From NCBI GenBank assembly GCA_000349905.1, contig KB722741.1, positions 1,167,724 to 1,231,723 of the forward strand: a stretch of DNA of 64,000 nt. Direction: 5' to 3'. Of this stretch, positions 1 to 10,774 are shown one piece after another; the first letter of the stretch is position 1, and each line of letters starts with the position of its first letter. The stretch comes from Volvariella volvacea V23. Its lineage: Eukaryota > Basidiomycota > Agaricomycetes > Agaricales > Pluteaceae. The notes beneath the pieces were generated by a model that searched no databases, was not told the DNA's origin, and worked only from the letters and a program-made list of their open reading frames with translations. A program made the translations under genes and the position numbers.

Positions 1-790
1 CATACAAAGATACCTGGATCACGATACGACGGGAGCATATGGCGAGACGTTTTCGCTCTCCTAAATCGCATTACCTACAGAATCTTCCATCGAATTCTGT
101 TTTATCTTCCACCTTCGTTGGGGCGATCTCGGGTGGATGTTAAGCGCTCCCCAGGTGATAATACTGCGGGATCTAATCATCAAATTGACTTGGGATATGA
201 AAAAATGAGCGGGGTAAGGGTTAAAAAAGGAAATGCTGAATTTTTATTGAACATCAGTGATTAGCAGCACCGCCGCCGCTTCCTGGAAGTCCTCAATTTT
301 ATTGCTCATGGGACCCATTTTGATTATGATGCTGACGGATTGATCTTATTTGGACAGTCGCCTAAGGATGCTCCAGCGTTTTCCGCTCCAACTACACATG
401 TATCCCAAGTCCATGATTGAGGTACGCTCCCCACAACCCCCACGAGCGAGGTTGACCACCTATGAGGCAAGGCAGATGCCTCACTCTGGATATCCCAAAA
501 TGAGATTGGAGCACCAGCCACCTGACCATGGTGCATCGAACTCGATTGGTCGCGAGCACCCGAAGGATAGCAACGTCCCCATGTTGTCGTGATTTTTTTT
601 GTTGGATCAGCTCCTGGAATACCAAACGAGGACAAGGTATACCAAGTGTAATGGGCCATGCACGAATTTGACCAGGAAGGAAGGCGAGGTGCCGGTGGAT
701 TTCGAATAAAAGGCGGGTGTGTCGAGCTTCTTCCTTCCTCAAGCCAGGTAGTTTCCTCTCCTCCTGTCTACTCCTCTTCGTTCTTGAAAG
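1..790. other. Intergenic region, promoter side of the DUF1996 gene
   Basis: No gene recognised. Short overlapping open frames on both strands show no family motif and no consistent splice pattern. An AT-rich element (aataaaagg, about 704-713) lies some 80 bases before the ATG at 791 and could serve as a TATA-like core element; this is inference. Confidence 0.5.
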
Positions 791-2474
791 ATGAAGGCAT
801 CCTTCGCTTCTCTCCTCGTTGCACTCTTCTCCGCACAAGCTGCTTTGGCATGGTTCCGTGTTCCGTGCACATCGCCCCTTGTAACTGGTACGTTGAGAGC
901 TTGCGCACTACAATGATGAGTGGTGGTGCTCAATGGCTTGATATAGAACGTGTCGACCCCATCATCAGCCCTGGACGCGCTCCTTCCCAACACGTCCACG
1001 TACGTATACGCAGCTAGCGACCTTGTTCAGAGCCTAACGTTTCGTTTTTTTAGACGATCCACGGTGGTAGCAGTCAGTAGATTGTCTGTAAATGTGTTTC
1101 CCCCGAGGCTCACCTTTTGTCATCGCGTTACACAGACTTTGCTCCCAACGGCACTTTTGAGAGCTTGCGTGCCTCTCGCTGCACGAGTTGCACAGTCACG
1201 GAGGACAAATCCGCATACTGTATGTCGACTACCTCAGCTATGACATCAGATCGCTCACGCAAGGGCTATATGATCTCTTAAACAGGGTTCCCTAAGCTCT
1301 ACTTCAGAGATCCCCGAACTGGTGTCTACGAGTCCGTCCCCGATGGCGGTGCGTAGATTCTTCTCTAATTACATACCCGCGCATCTGAATTCTTAACCAT
1401 GCGCTTAGGTCTTCTTATCTACTACCAGAACCGTGGTGTTGATGCTCCTCGTAACGGTGGCAAGGGTATCCGCGCCTTCCCCCCTGGATTCAAGATGCTC
1501 AGCGGTAACCCCGCTGCCCGTAGGCGCAAGTCAGTACTCTTCTGGGGATCAGAAATCGAAGACAGCTCTAACATGACTGCACTACAGGTTGCCCGATACC
1601 GACAAATCGCAAGCCGGTCTTGCTGAGCAAGCTATCTTCTGGGCTTGCTTGAGGTACACTACCCCCTACCCTGAGTACCACGGCCACGGCTGGCCCACCA
1701 CCGACTGTGAAGCTGGTGAGTAAACTCTTTCAACTAAACGTGATTTTGGAGTCGAGTTTCTGACGGATCCAACAGGTCTCAATGCTCGTGTCCACATGCC
1801 AGCCTGCTGGGACGGCATCAACGTCGACAGCCCTGACCACAGGTCCCACGTCGCCTATCTCTCCGACATCGACCAGGGAACCTGCCCGCCTTCCCACCCG
1901 GTCACGCTCATGAAGATGTTCTACGAAATCACCTGGGATGTGCACCACTTTGTCGAGACTGGCCGCTGGAACCCCGCTACCCAGCCCTGGCCCTTCGTCT
2001 ATGCCCCTGGGTACGGAGCTGTTCCTGAAGCCACCGCGAACCGTAGTTGTACTGACATTGATTGACTTAGTGACCCGACTGGCTACGGATGGCACGCTGA
2101 CTTCCAGAACGGATGGGACGTCCAGGCTCTTCAAAATGCCATCGATCAATGCGATAACCCATACGACGATACTGGCAATGGTCAGTATCTGCTGCATGCA
2201 TCGATTGAGAGTGGCTCACTCAGTTCGCATTCACAGGTATCACCGAGGCCTGCCGATTCCTCACTGTCCAATCCAGGGCTACTGCCGACTCTTGCAAGAT
2301 CTCTCCTCACCTCAACGAACAAGTTGAAGGTCCATTGAACAGGCTCCCAGGGTACGTACAATTCCCTGATATCTGACTAAACGTTCCGAACTGAATGTGT
2401 GCCTCAGTTGCAACCCCCTTCAAGCCGGTCCTGGCGATGCTACCTTGTACACCGAGGCCAACTGCCCCATCTAA
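791..2474 (+). CDS. Secreted DUF1996 domain protein
   Basis: Eleven exons splice to 363 residues: 791-887, 947-999, 1054-1072, 1136-1219, 1286-1348, 1409-1529, 1588-1715, 1776-2010, 2071-2180, 2237-2351, 2408-2474. The product starts with a clear signal peptide (MKASFASLLVALFSAQAALA) followed directly by AWFRVPCTSPLV and the DUF1996 hallmark stretch PIISPGRAPSQHVH. Further family-like blocks are NFAPNGTFESLR, a region with MPACWDG, and GYGWHADFQNGWD near the C terminus. Eight or more Cys fit an extracellular, disulfide-bonded protein. DUF1996 proteins are common in fungi, often beside WSC domains, and their biochemical role is not settled; no WSC domain is present here. All exon junctions are in phase and no stop interrupts the model. 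The third exon is only 19 bases. Family assignment is strong; function is unknown. Confidence 0.9.
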
Positions 2475-2870
2475 ACCCATCTAAACGACTTGAATACCTA
2501 ACGATTCCATCCCCGAGAACTGGTGTCGCGGTGTTGGAGTTGTTGCAAAGTGGTTTTCTTTTTTATTCTTAATTTGAAATGTTTATCGGCTCCTGTGATT
2601 ATTTAAGTGTCTGTGAATAGAAGGTTTTTCTCCTTCACATTCGGACGGCCGTTGATGACGAATCTCCAAGAGGCGGTGACGCTATTTCTTATCTGTCATA
2701 GTACCATTTTCTGTCGGCTAACTCCTCGCAGTCGCCGAATAAGGAAGCGCAGCTGTGAATTGCCGGACGGTTACGCTACCTCGCTCCCCGTCTATGTAAG
2801 GGCCTCCTGTCCCCACTGTGTGATCCTGAGTTTCTGCTCTTTGACACCCACCATCTCCACCTATCGATCG
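2475..2870. other. Intergenic spacer between the DUF1996 gene and FMP52
   Basis: Holds the 3' flank of the DUF1996 gene (AT-rich, around 2555-2600) and the 5' flank of the FMP52-like gene. No other gene seen. Confidence 0.5.
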
Positions 2871-4050
2871 ATGCCTTCAGCACTCCTCCTTGGTGCTACT
2901 GGTCAAACTGGCCAACATATCCTCAAGGAGCTCTTAGAATCGCAGTACTTTACGAGGGTCGGGGAGTATGGACGCAAGGTCACGGGCGCGGACAAGATAG
3001 CGACCGGAAAGGAAAAGCTCGAGCAGAAGCAGATTGACTTTGAGAACTTGGGTGCCGCAAACTTGGCTGCTGGGAAATGGGACGTCGTCTTCATTGCGTG
3101 AGTGGCTGCGTGGTTGTCGTCTTCTCCACCCCTCAAAATCCTTCAATCAACAGTCTAGGAACAACCAGAAAGACAGCAGGAAGTGCAGAGGCTTTTGAGA
3201 AGATCGACCGAGAGTGAGTGGATTTCCCCATTGTCATCGGGATTGGCGCGGGATTGGCACTCGCCACATTTGGACATACACCCATATGGCAACTCGGAAT
3301 TTGGCTGACTGTTTTCGGGTTTGCTCCCCCACCTTGGCGCTTTTTAGGTATGTCATTAACGTTGCCCGGGCGGCACGCTGGGAGAGCCCAACGCAGCGTG
3401 TTGTGTATATCTCCGTACGTTTTCTTTGCTGATGAGCTTTCTCGCTTCCCGGAATGATCCTGACTGTCCAACTCGTGCCGGCCTGGGGTGGTGCATCAGT
3501 CTGTTGGAGCAGACCCCAACTCGTCGATGCTCTACACAAAGTGAGTAGATCACACTGCTGCAGACAGTGCATGTGACTCACTTGTCGTGCTCTGCTCTAC
3601 AGGAGCAAGGGCTTGACGGAGCTAGGTTTGGCTGGTCTCGGATACAGTGACACTATCATATTTCGGCCTGCGTTCCTTGTAGGGACTCAACGTTCAGAAA
3701 CGCGCGTTTTTGAGACAATAGTCACGTATGTCACCACGAGACTTTCTGTGTGCAATGGTTGATAATCAATCCCCAATAGAACCTTTACCTCCGCATTATC
3801 TTACATTTCTTCAAATGTCGAGATCAAGGTGAGTGAAGAACTCTCCACGGTAGCACGGAGCTAATGGCTTCTCGCCTAATAGGTTTCTACTTTGGCTCGT
3901 GCGGTTGTACTGGCTGGAAAGCTTGGCACTGCCGCTCTTCCAGAGGTTGCAAAGGCGACTGCTGCAGGAAAAGAAGGCGCCAAATTTACGCTTATTGGAA
4001 ATGCTGGCGCTTTGGGGATGGCCAAGCTTCCCGCGGATTATTCTCCATGA
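2871..4050 (+). CDS. FMP52: FMP52-like mitochondrial NAD(P)-binding protein
   Basis: Seven exons (2871-3097, 3154-3213, 3348-3414, 3500-3540, 3603-3725, 3780-3828, 3883-4050) give 244 residues. The N terminus has beta strand plus dinucleotide motif LLLGATGQTGQH (GxxGxxG), followed by VGEYGRK and, after the second exon, ALGTTRKTAGS. The middle has YISSVGADPNSSMLYTKSKG with a YxxxK pair, then FRPAFLVG. This order matches the FMP52/HTATIP2 branch of the atypical short-chain dehydrogenase group. Yeast Fmp52 is a mitochondrial outer membrane-associated protein of uncertain substrate, and the length here is near the family norm. The start at 2871 places the Rossmann fold right at the N terminus as in homologues. 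Reading frames remain open through every junction, so the gene looks functional. Confidence 0.9.
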
Positions 4051-4090
4051 GGGAATCGTCATACTTTTTTGTTTGTGCAGAAGTGCTTGC

Positions 4091-4096
4091 AATAAA
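4091..4096 (+). terminator. Polyadenylation signal of FMP52
   Basis: A canonical AATAAA lies about 40 bases after the FMP52 stop codon. Fungal poly(A) signals are loose, so this is a suggestion from position and sequence. Confidence 0.4.
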
Positions 4097-4701
4097 GCAT
4101 TAACGGTTGGTTCTAGGTTTTGGCTTTCAAGCTTGCTTTCGAATATTGTATCTATATCCCATTAAGTACTTACATCGCATCTATGTTCTAGATTACATAT
4201 CGAATCAACAGCATTTGCGTAAGAGATCTGCCCTGCTTTCACACTCGTTTTCCGATACATGCCGCCCCACACCAACACAAGCATTAAACCCTAATATGGA
4301 TTTGATTGTTACCCGATGCGTCTACAAGCGACACTTTTGCTATTGTCCTCGATTCGTCAAGCAACAATTGGCTCGTGTGATCAATACTCATACCGGCAAC
4401 AAACGCACTCCGCATCACTCAGTGCCCTCTACAAGCGACACTCCATTTAAGGGCACTTTTCTGTGGGTGATCATTAATCATTATTCACAAGCTTGGAGCC
4501 TCGGTTTGGTGAGGACCTTGTGGCAAACATAGCAGTAACTGACAAAATAACCCGAATTATGCTGTTCTTATCCTACAAGATGCCGAGAATAAAAGCAATC
4601 ATGCTCTGACTCGAACACCTTCAACACTCTTTCCAGCTGAATTCGTACTCGTACACATACTGTAATTTCTCTAACACTCCCCACCCAACAGATTCACCTC
4701 G
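4097..4701. other. Intergenic spacer
   Basis: AT-rich with a few short open frames lacking splice logic or motifs. Probably the FMP52 3' flank and the upstream region of the orphan at 4702. Confidence 0.4.
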
Positions 4702-5586
4702 ATGAACTTGACACTCGTACAAAACGCTACTGCTAAATCCTATTCTTCCCTCTCAAGACTCGATGCCACAACCGAAAATCCCTCTTCTCATGACTCGCTG
4801 GAAAGCACAGCCCAGAGCGGCTGTCAGACGCGACCCCTTCCCTCCTCCTCATATCCCCCCAACTTGCGAATCACAGCTGCCCAAGAAGAAGCACCTCCAC
4901 CCCCAGCGGCGCAATCGACCACAAGTCCAATAACAAATCCTTACAACTCCCGACCCGACTCGCTCTCCCTCCACCCTCAGGCCTCCGAACACGGAGACAC
5001 AAGACAGTGGGAACAACAACTTGAACTCCCTTCTCCCGGGCTCTCGTGCTACCCACCGCCACCTCCTCCAACTTCCACCTCGGAACACACGCCAGGCCTA
5101 CTACCATTTGCGAGGTCGAAGCAGGGGTGCATGTGCTCATGTGCGAGTCATGGTATGGGCACGAGTATGAGGGCAGAAGATGACTCAAGCGAGGTCCGAG
5201 TCGCCGACACCGATGCCAGTGGCGGGCCGGGATCAAAGAGTGCCGGTGAGGATGTACATATGCGTGTAGAGAACGGGGGATGCATGCGATGTCAACATCT
5301 CGTGCCGGTGCCAGTGCCAGTGCCAATCCCAGGACACACACGACCTGGAATCGGCGAATCAAAGTCGAACTCGAACCCCGGTAACGATGACGGTGACAGC
5401 GCTTGTCCTGTCCCTGGGGAATCGACCGCCCATGGCCAGTCCACGGGTAGTATGTCGGTGTATGACAGCATCGACTTTGAGAAATTGGAAGAGATGCTGA
5501 GTAATGAGGAGTTGGTGCAGTTGTTCGAAAGGTGTGTGGCCGGGGCAAAAGTTGAGGTGCTCGATGTCCAGGGGAGTTCTTGGTAG
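4702..5586 (+). CDS. Intronless low-complexity hypothetical protein
   Basis: A single open frame of 294 codons, the longest uninterrupted frame in this part of the window. The first 120 residues are rich in Ser, Thr, Pro and Gln. Two short Cys-containing patches follow (GCMCSCASHGMG and GGCMRCQHLVP), the second running into a VPVPVPVPIP tract. The C terminus changes character: an acidic amphipathic segment EKLEEMLSNEELVQLFERC that should form a helix, then a short tail. No signal peptide or membrane segment is seen. I do not recognise a family. A 225-codon frame on the minus strand covers the same DNA, so strand choice rests on the longer frame and the structured C terminus. The absence of introns is unusual beside intron-dense neighbours. 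It could be a lineage-specific regulator or a chance frame. Confidence 0.5.
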   Translation: MNLTLVQNATAKSYSSLSRLDATTENPSSHDSLESTAQSGCQTRPLPSSSYPPNLRITAAQEEAPPPPAAQSTTSPITNPYNSRPDSLSLHPQASEHGDTRQWEQQLELPSPGLSCYPPPPPPTSTSEHTPGLLPFARSKQGCMCSCASHGMGTSMRAEDDSSEVRVADTDASGGPGSKSAGEDVHMRVENGGCMRCQHLVPVPVPVPIPGHTRPGIGESKSNSNPGNDDGDSACPVPGESTAHGQSTGSMSVYDSIDFEKLEEMLSNEELVQLFERCVAGAKVEVLDVQGSSW

Positions 5587-5990
5587 TCTACACGGTGGGA
5601 CCCTTCGAGATGTTATATCTCCGTGGATAGAGTGAGCATTTGTATCAGTAGGACTTGTACCATGTAGACCGGCATACATATGCCTTGGGAACCTTGCGTA
5701 AATGACGCAATCTGTCCCAGCTCGCTTGATTGGTCCTAAAGACCGGCTAGGCATGGCGCGTTGTTGCTCCTAGGCTATTTATGAAGACTGTGGGTACCGG
5801 CATTCAATCTCTCCGAAAAGTCCAGTGCGTATGTTTTCCAGAGAATTTATCACTTGGTGGAGGGTCCCCCAATGAGACATCAAGGCGGTCGAAACAAAAT
5901 TAATAGGTACATGCGTGGACAGAGCTTTTGATAAAAGTACATACAACAGTCCATATAGTTCATAAGAGCATCGAGGAAGCAAAACCACGT

Positions 5991-6891
5991 TCAACAAGCC
6001 ATAATGGTGAAGATGACAGCTGCTCCTATTGCTACAGGTGCTGCCCAGGCCTTTTGGTTGATCACAGACACATGCGAACCCGCTCTCCTCTCGCGATCGT
6101 CCACCCTACCCGGAGCAGACCGATAGACCGCATAGTCATGGGATTGAGGAAGCAGCCTGTCATCCCACTCCCATTCCTGAGGCAGAATACACGCCTTCTC
6201 GACCTCCTTGCGGTACTTGAGCCTCCACTTCTCTAATGCGTCGGCACTGGATTCTTCAACATCGTGGCGTTGCCTTAGCGCCTGCTTGATGTCTGCACAG
6301 AGACAAGACGTGCATTGAGCCCGAAGGCGTGACGTGAAGGTCGTGAAATGATGCTGTAGCACGGCGTTGATTGATCGTAGGAGTCGCTGGCGGTGATATC
6401 CCCGGGTCGAGGGGTTGGAAAGGTACACGTTGGTCGAAGCGAGATCGTCAAATGCGGCTACACGTCGGAGGGAAGCGAGACGCGTTGTTAGCGATTTTGA
6501 TGATGATTGGGGCGTTGTGGGGTATGGGAGACGTGGACTCACCAAGTGCCTGTTCTCGAAATAGTCTCATGTGGTAAGAGAACTTGTCGCCGCTGAGTGG
6601 ATTGGAGGCGGATTCGGTAGTCATCCATGAGTCTACGCGATCGTGGAAGCGGCTCAGCACTTCATCCATGACTTGTGCTGGTTCTGTGTTGGAGTTGTCA
6701 TAGCGCTCCTGAATGATAAAAAACGTTGCACAAAGGGATGAGTGATGGGGTTTGGAATGTCGATATTGCCACGTAAACGTGAGGCGATAACGATAAGTAG
6801 GAATGAGTTGGGTGCTCACCAATGTGACTTCCTTCTCTCGTGCAAACCCATCGCTCGATAGTGTAGTGGCCTGCAAGCCGTTGGGGTTCAT
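5991..6891 (-). CDS. Tail-anchored protein with Sey1-like helical segment
   Basis: Three minus-strand exons (6891-6820, 6708-6543, 6457-5991) splice in phase to 234 residues. The middle and C-terminal half is helical; the stretch from AAFDDLASTNVYL through RQRLLRSINAVLQHHF to PQEWEWDDRLL recalls, in order and spacing, the helical-bundle region of Sey1/RHD3 GTPases that fuse ER membranes. That likeness is from memory of the family and is weak. The protein ends with one hydrophobic segment, WAAPVAIGAAVIFTIMAC, typical of a tail anchor. No P-loop or other GTPase motif was seen in this model or in the 500 bases upstream, and Sey1 is about 800 residues long. The start at 6891 is the first ATG of the spliced frame; further upstream exons cannot be excluded. 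Either a truncated Sey1-type paralogue or an unrelated helical membrane protein. Confidence 0.55.
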
Positions 6892-7464
6892 GCTTGTCGA
6901 CGTATGCTCGATTATCGTGGTGCGATGTCAACAAAAGGAAGGAAGTGGTGATAACAGTAGGAATGACGGAAAAACTTAGGCAGAAGGAACTGTCGAGGCT
7001 TTAAGAGCTTTCGGGGGTTCAAGAATAGAGGCATAGTGCCCAATTCGGACGACATGTTGCCTCCTCTCATCACATGGCAGATATCTAACAGTCGAAATTG
7101 CCAGGTCATGGATGTCAAAGACGAGAAATACAAGGGGTAGAGGGTTGGTAAGCCATGTTCAGGAGGAAGGCCTGGGGCGTGCGCTAAGCGAGATAAGCGA
7201 GGCATTGACAAGTGACTTGACAGGCTGGGGAGGGGATGCCGACCAACCGAGCAGAAGTACCCCGGGAAGCGGCCGCGAAGTGAAAGTGCACTCGAAAATA
7301 GTTCTGAGAACGCGTCTGTGGGAGAGACGGTAGTTGGCTTGGTCAGCGGTTGGGTTCAGGCGAAGGGGGAGCGCGTGCACTCTAATTGCCGGATAGACTG
7401 ATTAGTGCATTGCAAGGGTAACTCACTGGAAGGACGTCCACGGGTAGTCGGGGGCAATCAAGTA
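6892..7464. other. Upstream region of the tail-anchored gene
   Basis: Several short minus-strand frames (for example around 6912-7211 and 7159-7380) could be extra 5' exons of the gene at 5991-6891, but none shows a recognised motif. Left unassigned. Confidence 0.3.
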
Positions 7465-7928
7465 AGGAGAACCATAGGGCAAAAGGCGTTTGCTTGCCCT
7501 CCTATTCCTGTCCTCGATTGGTGCAATGGGGGCATTTGAGTTTCTGATTCCCCGCCATACCTCGTTCTCTGAATAGTTAGAGAGAACTGGTGGACCAGTG
7601 GTCGCGGTTCATGCATTCATGCATGAGTCCTTGGCGTGGGTGAGCGTGTTTGAAGGGTGTAAAAGCCTGCCCTAAATCATTGCCAAGCCATACTCAGCGA
7701 TCGCGCTCACTGAGAATTGGGTCTGTGGTACTGCGAGTGCTGCAGCGCCAAAGTCTGCGTCTTATCGCAGATGTACTGCTATGCTTCTGGAGACTTGGAA
7801 GTAAGACTTCACGAAAAGAATTAGTAAACAGATCTAGAAAACTCTGCAATGATATTGGCAAGTACAACTTGCTGCTGAGTTTCGTCTTGTTCTCGTCCAC
7901 CTTGTGCCGCGCTCAAGCTTCATTCCGA

Positions 7929-7961
7929 GATGCCCTCGGGCGGTGATTGCGATCGCACCGC
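7929..7961 (+). promoter_or_regulatory. Conserved promoter block, copy A
   Basis: These 33 bases are identical to 10586-10618, while the surrounding promoter sequence of the two copies has diverged. The block contains gcgatcgc, a palindrome. It sits just upstream of the TATA box and may be a binding site kept by selection or by gene conversion. Confidence 0.45.
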
Positions 7962-7972
7962 ATGCAAGCACT

Positions 7973-7978
7973 TATAAA
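7973..7978 (+). promoter_or_regulatory. TATA box of F-box copy A
   Basis: TATAAA in the context cttataaacc, at the same place relative to the coding start as the TATAAA of copy B (10630-10635). Confidence 0.6.
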
Positions 7979-8145
7979 CCCCATACTTCGCCTGTGTGGA
8001 CGCGTCGCAGTGCACTCTCATTGTCCTGAACTGAATTGAAAGGTGCGTCGTCGTTTGTGGCTAAAGCAAATGGAGCATTAATCCTCCTAATTATGTGATG
8101 CTGGAAAATGCTAATAGTTTCCGCCTTAACGCCCACCACAAAGAT

Positions 8146-9855
8146 ATGACGCCCACTGACTCGGAGTCGAATCTAGGTCTTGGTGAACAACTGAGACAAC
8201 TGGGTGGGGATATTGAAGCTATACGATGCAAGATTGACGAGGAGATCGCACGTTTAGAATGCCGACTTCTTCAACTTCGACGGCATCGCAATTCCCTGGT
8301 TCCTATCAATCAACTTCCTACAGAGATTCTCTTACGCGTCATGAGGAATCTACCCCCAGCTGCACTATCACCCCCCACTTGGGTAAAAGCTCCACACGCA
8401 TGGATACGATTCACGCGTGTCTGCCATCAGTGGCGAACATTATCATTGAATGATCCCATCCTCTGGACGAATTTACACATACCTAGCATGCTCCCGTCAT
8501 TTGTCGAAGCATGTATCTATCGTTCCCGCGGCGCTTCTCTCTCCATAACCATCCACGGATACCTCAGAAATCCGAATAGCCAGCTCATCGAGACACTCCT
8601 TAGGTCGGTAGATGTGACTCGTCGCGTTACGAATTTCCACGTCATGGAATATTCAACTGCATGGGTCAATGAATTACAAGGACTGCTCCTTTCGACTTCT
8701 CCGTTGCAGCAATTGACATTGCACAATCGCACTGCGGAGCACAAAAACTCCGGGCAGACTTTGAGCCTACAATACCTCGACCTCAACTCACGCCGTTTTG
8801 ACACCGCGTTCATCTCTCAATCTCTCGTCACGCTCAAACTCCGAGATCTAGTGATGGAGAGCGTTCCCTCCACATCAGGTTTCTACAAGACACTGTTATC
8901 ATTGACGAACCTCCGTCACCTCATGCTGAACAGTGTTCTGGGAAAGATGGCGATGAAATGGCAATTACCTTTTTCCACACCCAGTGGTTCCATCCCGTCC
9001 CTGCAGACGCTCGAGCTCGTCGACGAGCCTGAGAATGAATGCACAAGGTTCCTTTCTTACATTGCCTTTCCACATCTTGCTCAACTATATGTTTACTTTA
9101 ACGGGAAGCCAACATCTTTATCATCTCTTAACAAGGAATTGGTCAATACTTGGACCAGCACTCGGCTCCTCGAAAATGACAATAACCGTAAAACTCCAAG
9201 ATTTAATCTAACAGTAGCTAATACAGGTAACATTTTCGAGTTTTATCGCTATGATTTTCCAGGTGAAGTAACGACTCGGATTAAATGGAGTTCGGGTATA
9301 GGACCGGTCATCAATCTACTTGCGACATTCCCGCAGGACAAGTTGTACAGGATTGAGGCGGTGTGGCATTCTTCCTCCAAGGAAGACTTTTTGACCTTTT
9401 CATCACAACTGTCGAAGCTTCCTTCCCTAAATACACTCTTTCTTACCAGTTGGAGCTTTCCCTGGCAGTATTCCACCTTCCTCGAGTCTGCTATTCCCTC
9501 CTGCGATTGTCTTCAATATGTGGACCAACCATCAACTACGCCAGTTACCCTCAATCCATCCGGCATAGCTTGTTTCTCCTGCCAGGAATTTTCCTTGTCG
9601 TTCTTCCCCAGTTTGCGTGCATTGTCATTTTACAAAGCGGAGAATATCATGAATGTGGACCAACAGCTGTTGCGGAATTTTCTAGCTCATCGCACCGCAT
9701 GTGGTCGACCCATAGATTGGGTAAACATCTATTGTACAAATGACCTAGAGATACCAGAAGTGCAGGTGGTAGTCCAGCAGTTTAAGGATATGGGTAAAGA
9801 ACTTAGACGTACTGATGGACAAAGTACATTTATTTGGGTGGTAAAGCATTCATAG
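8146..9855 (+). CDS. F-box protein, tandem copy A
   Basis: Intronless, 569 residues from the ATG at 8146. Residues about 16-50 are a charged coiled coil (EEIARLECRLLQLRRHR), followed by an F-box-like motif beginning PINQLPTEILLRVM and containing CHQWRTLSLNDPILWTNL. The remainder is leucine-rich with repeated LxxLxL spacing, as in basidiomycete F-box/LRR-like families. Such proteins bind Skp1 through the F-box and select substrates for SCF ubiquitin ligases; that role is inferred. An earlier in-frame ATG at 8098 would add 16 residues, but the matching position in copy B runs into a stop just before 10775, so the conserved start is 8146. Nearly the same length as copy B (568). Intact. Confidence 0.85.
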   Translation: MTPTDSESNLGLGEQLRQLGGDIEAIRCKIDEEIARLECRLLQLRRHRNSLVPINQLPTEILLRVMRNLPPAALSPPTWVKAPHAWIRFTRVCHQWRTLSLNDPILWTNLHIPSMLPSFVEACIYRSRGASLSITIHGYLRNPNSQLIETLLRSVDVTRRVTNFHVMEYSTAWVNELQGLLLSTSPLQQLTLHNRTAEHKNSGQTLSLQYLDLNSRRFDTAFISQSLVTLKLRDLVMESVPSTSGFYKTLLSLTNLRHLMLNSVLGKMAMKWQLPFSTPSGSIPSLQTLELVDEPENECTRFLSYIAFPHLAQLYVYFNGKPTSLSSLNKELVNTWTSTRLLENDNNRKTPRFNLTVANTGNIFEFYRYDFPGEVTTRIKWSSGIGPVINLLATFPQDKLYRIEAVWHSSSKEDFLTFSSQLSKLPSLNTLFLTSWSFPWQYSTFLESAIPSCDCLQYVDQPSTTPVTLNPSGIACFSCQEFSLSFFPSLRALSFYKAENIMNVDQQLLRNFLAHRTACGRPIDWVNIYCTNDLEIPEVQVVVQQFKDMGKELRRTDGQSTFIWVVKHS

Positions 9856-10585
9856 TCGATTCTCCTGTTTGTTCTTCCTTTTCACTTTTTGTACAATAGC
9901 TGGCTCTATCTGTGTTCAAATATACCATAGCGCACTATGTATTTCGTGTACTCTACCGGATTAAAATACAGAGAACTAAAATGAGATTAAAATTCACTTG
10001 CTGACGTACGAACCGCCTTGCATCCATTTGTGTGGGTGGCATACTATTACCCAATGCGTATCACGTAGCGCAAAACACTCTTTTCATACTCTCCTAAAGG
10101 CACAATCTTATTTCTTATTTGATTAGATTTTAGACATAGCCGGATCCCCAGAAGTTGAGGGAGATCTATAGGGCAAAAGGCATTTGCACATGTCCTCCGA
10201 TTCCTGTCCTCTGTTGCACGAGGGGGACATTCAAGTTCCTGACGCTCTACCTTACCTTCCCCTCTGGATACCCAGAGAAAATTGGTGGACCAGTGGTCGC
10301 AATCAGCTGGACAAGGTAAAAGCCTGTTCTAATCATCGCCAAGCCATACACAGCAATTCCAGCCAAGCCGCGCTCACTGTGAATTGAGTCCGAGTCCGTA
10401 GTGCTGCGGGTCTAAGCACTGCTGCAGCGTAAAATTCTGCATTGTCTCATCACAGACGACTTCACACAAAGAATTAGGCTTCAGCAAATAAGTCCAGAAA
10501 ACTCTGCATTAATAGAGGTGATTCCAATTCGCTGCTGAGTTGTTCGTTCTCATTCACCTTGTGCCGAGGTCAACCTTCCGTCCGG

Positions 10586-10618
10586 GATGCCCTCGGGCGG
10601 TGATTGCGATCGCACCGC
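10586..10618 (+). promoter_or_regulatory. Conserved promoter block, copy B
   Basis: Identical over 33 bases to 7929-7961 in an otherwise diverged promoter. Confidence 0.45.
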
Positions 10619-10629
10619 GTGCAAACACT

Positions 10630-10635
10630 TATAAA
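10630..10635 (+). promoter_or_regulatory. TATA box of F-box copy B
   Basis: TATAAA in acttataaattt, aligned with the TATAAA of copy A and about 145 bases before the ATG at 10775. Confidence 0.6.
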
Positions 10636-10726
10636 TTTCATACTTCGTCTGCGTGGACGCGTTGTAGTGCACTCTCGTTGTCCTTTTTGGTTCAAGCAAG
10701 CGGACATTAATCCTCCACATTATGTG

Positions 10727-10771
10727 ATGCTGGCGAATACTAACAGCCTCCACCCTAACTCCCACTTTTAA
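10727..10771 (+). other. Upstream ORF before F-box copy B
   Basis: ATG at 10727 opens 14 codons and stops at TAA (10769-10771), three bases before the main ATG and in the same frame. The matching ATG in copy A (8098) reads through without a stop. Confidence 0.5.
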
Positions 10772-10774
10772 GAT

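Larger units (their letters stand above)
7465..10156 (+). repeat. Tandem duplication unit A (F-box gene with promoter)
   Basis: About 2.7 kb that is repeated head to tail at 10157-12740. Similarity starts near 7465, runs through the promoter, the whole coding region and the 3' flank, and stops near 10156 where the second unit begins. Boundaries were judged by eye and may be off by tens of bases. Confidence 0.8.

Noticed and set aside
4871..5548. 225-codon minus-strand frame opposite the orphan at 4702
   Set aside because: Shorter than the plus-strand frame, lies wholly within it, and has an Arg/Ser/His-rich composition typical of antisense shadow of Pro/Ser codons.
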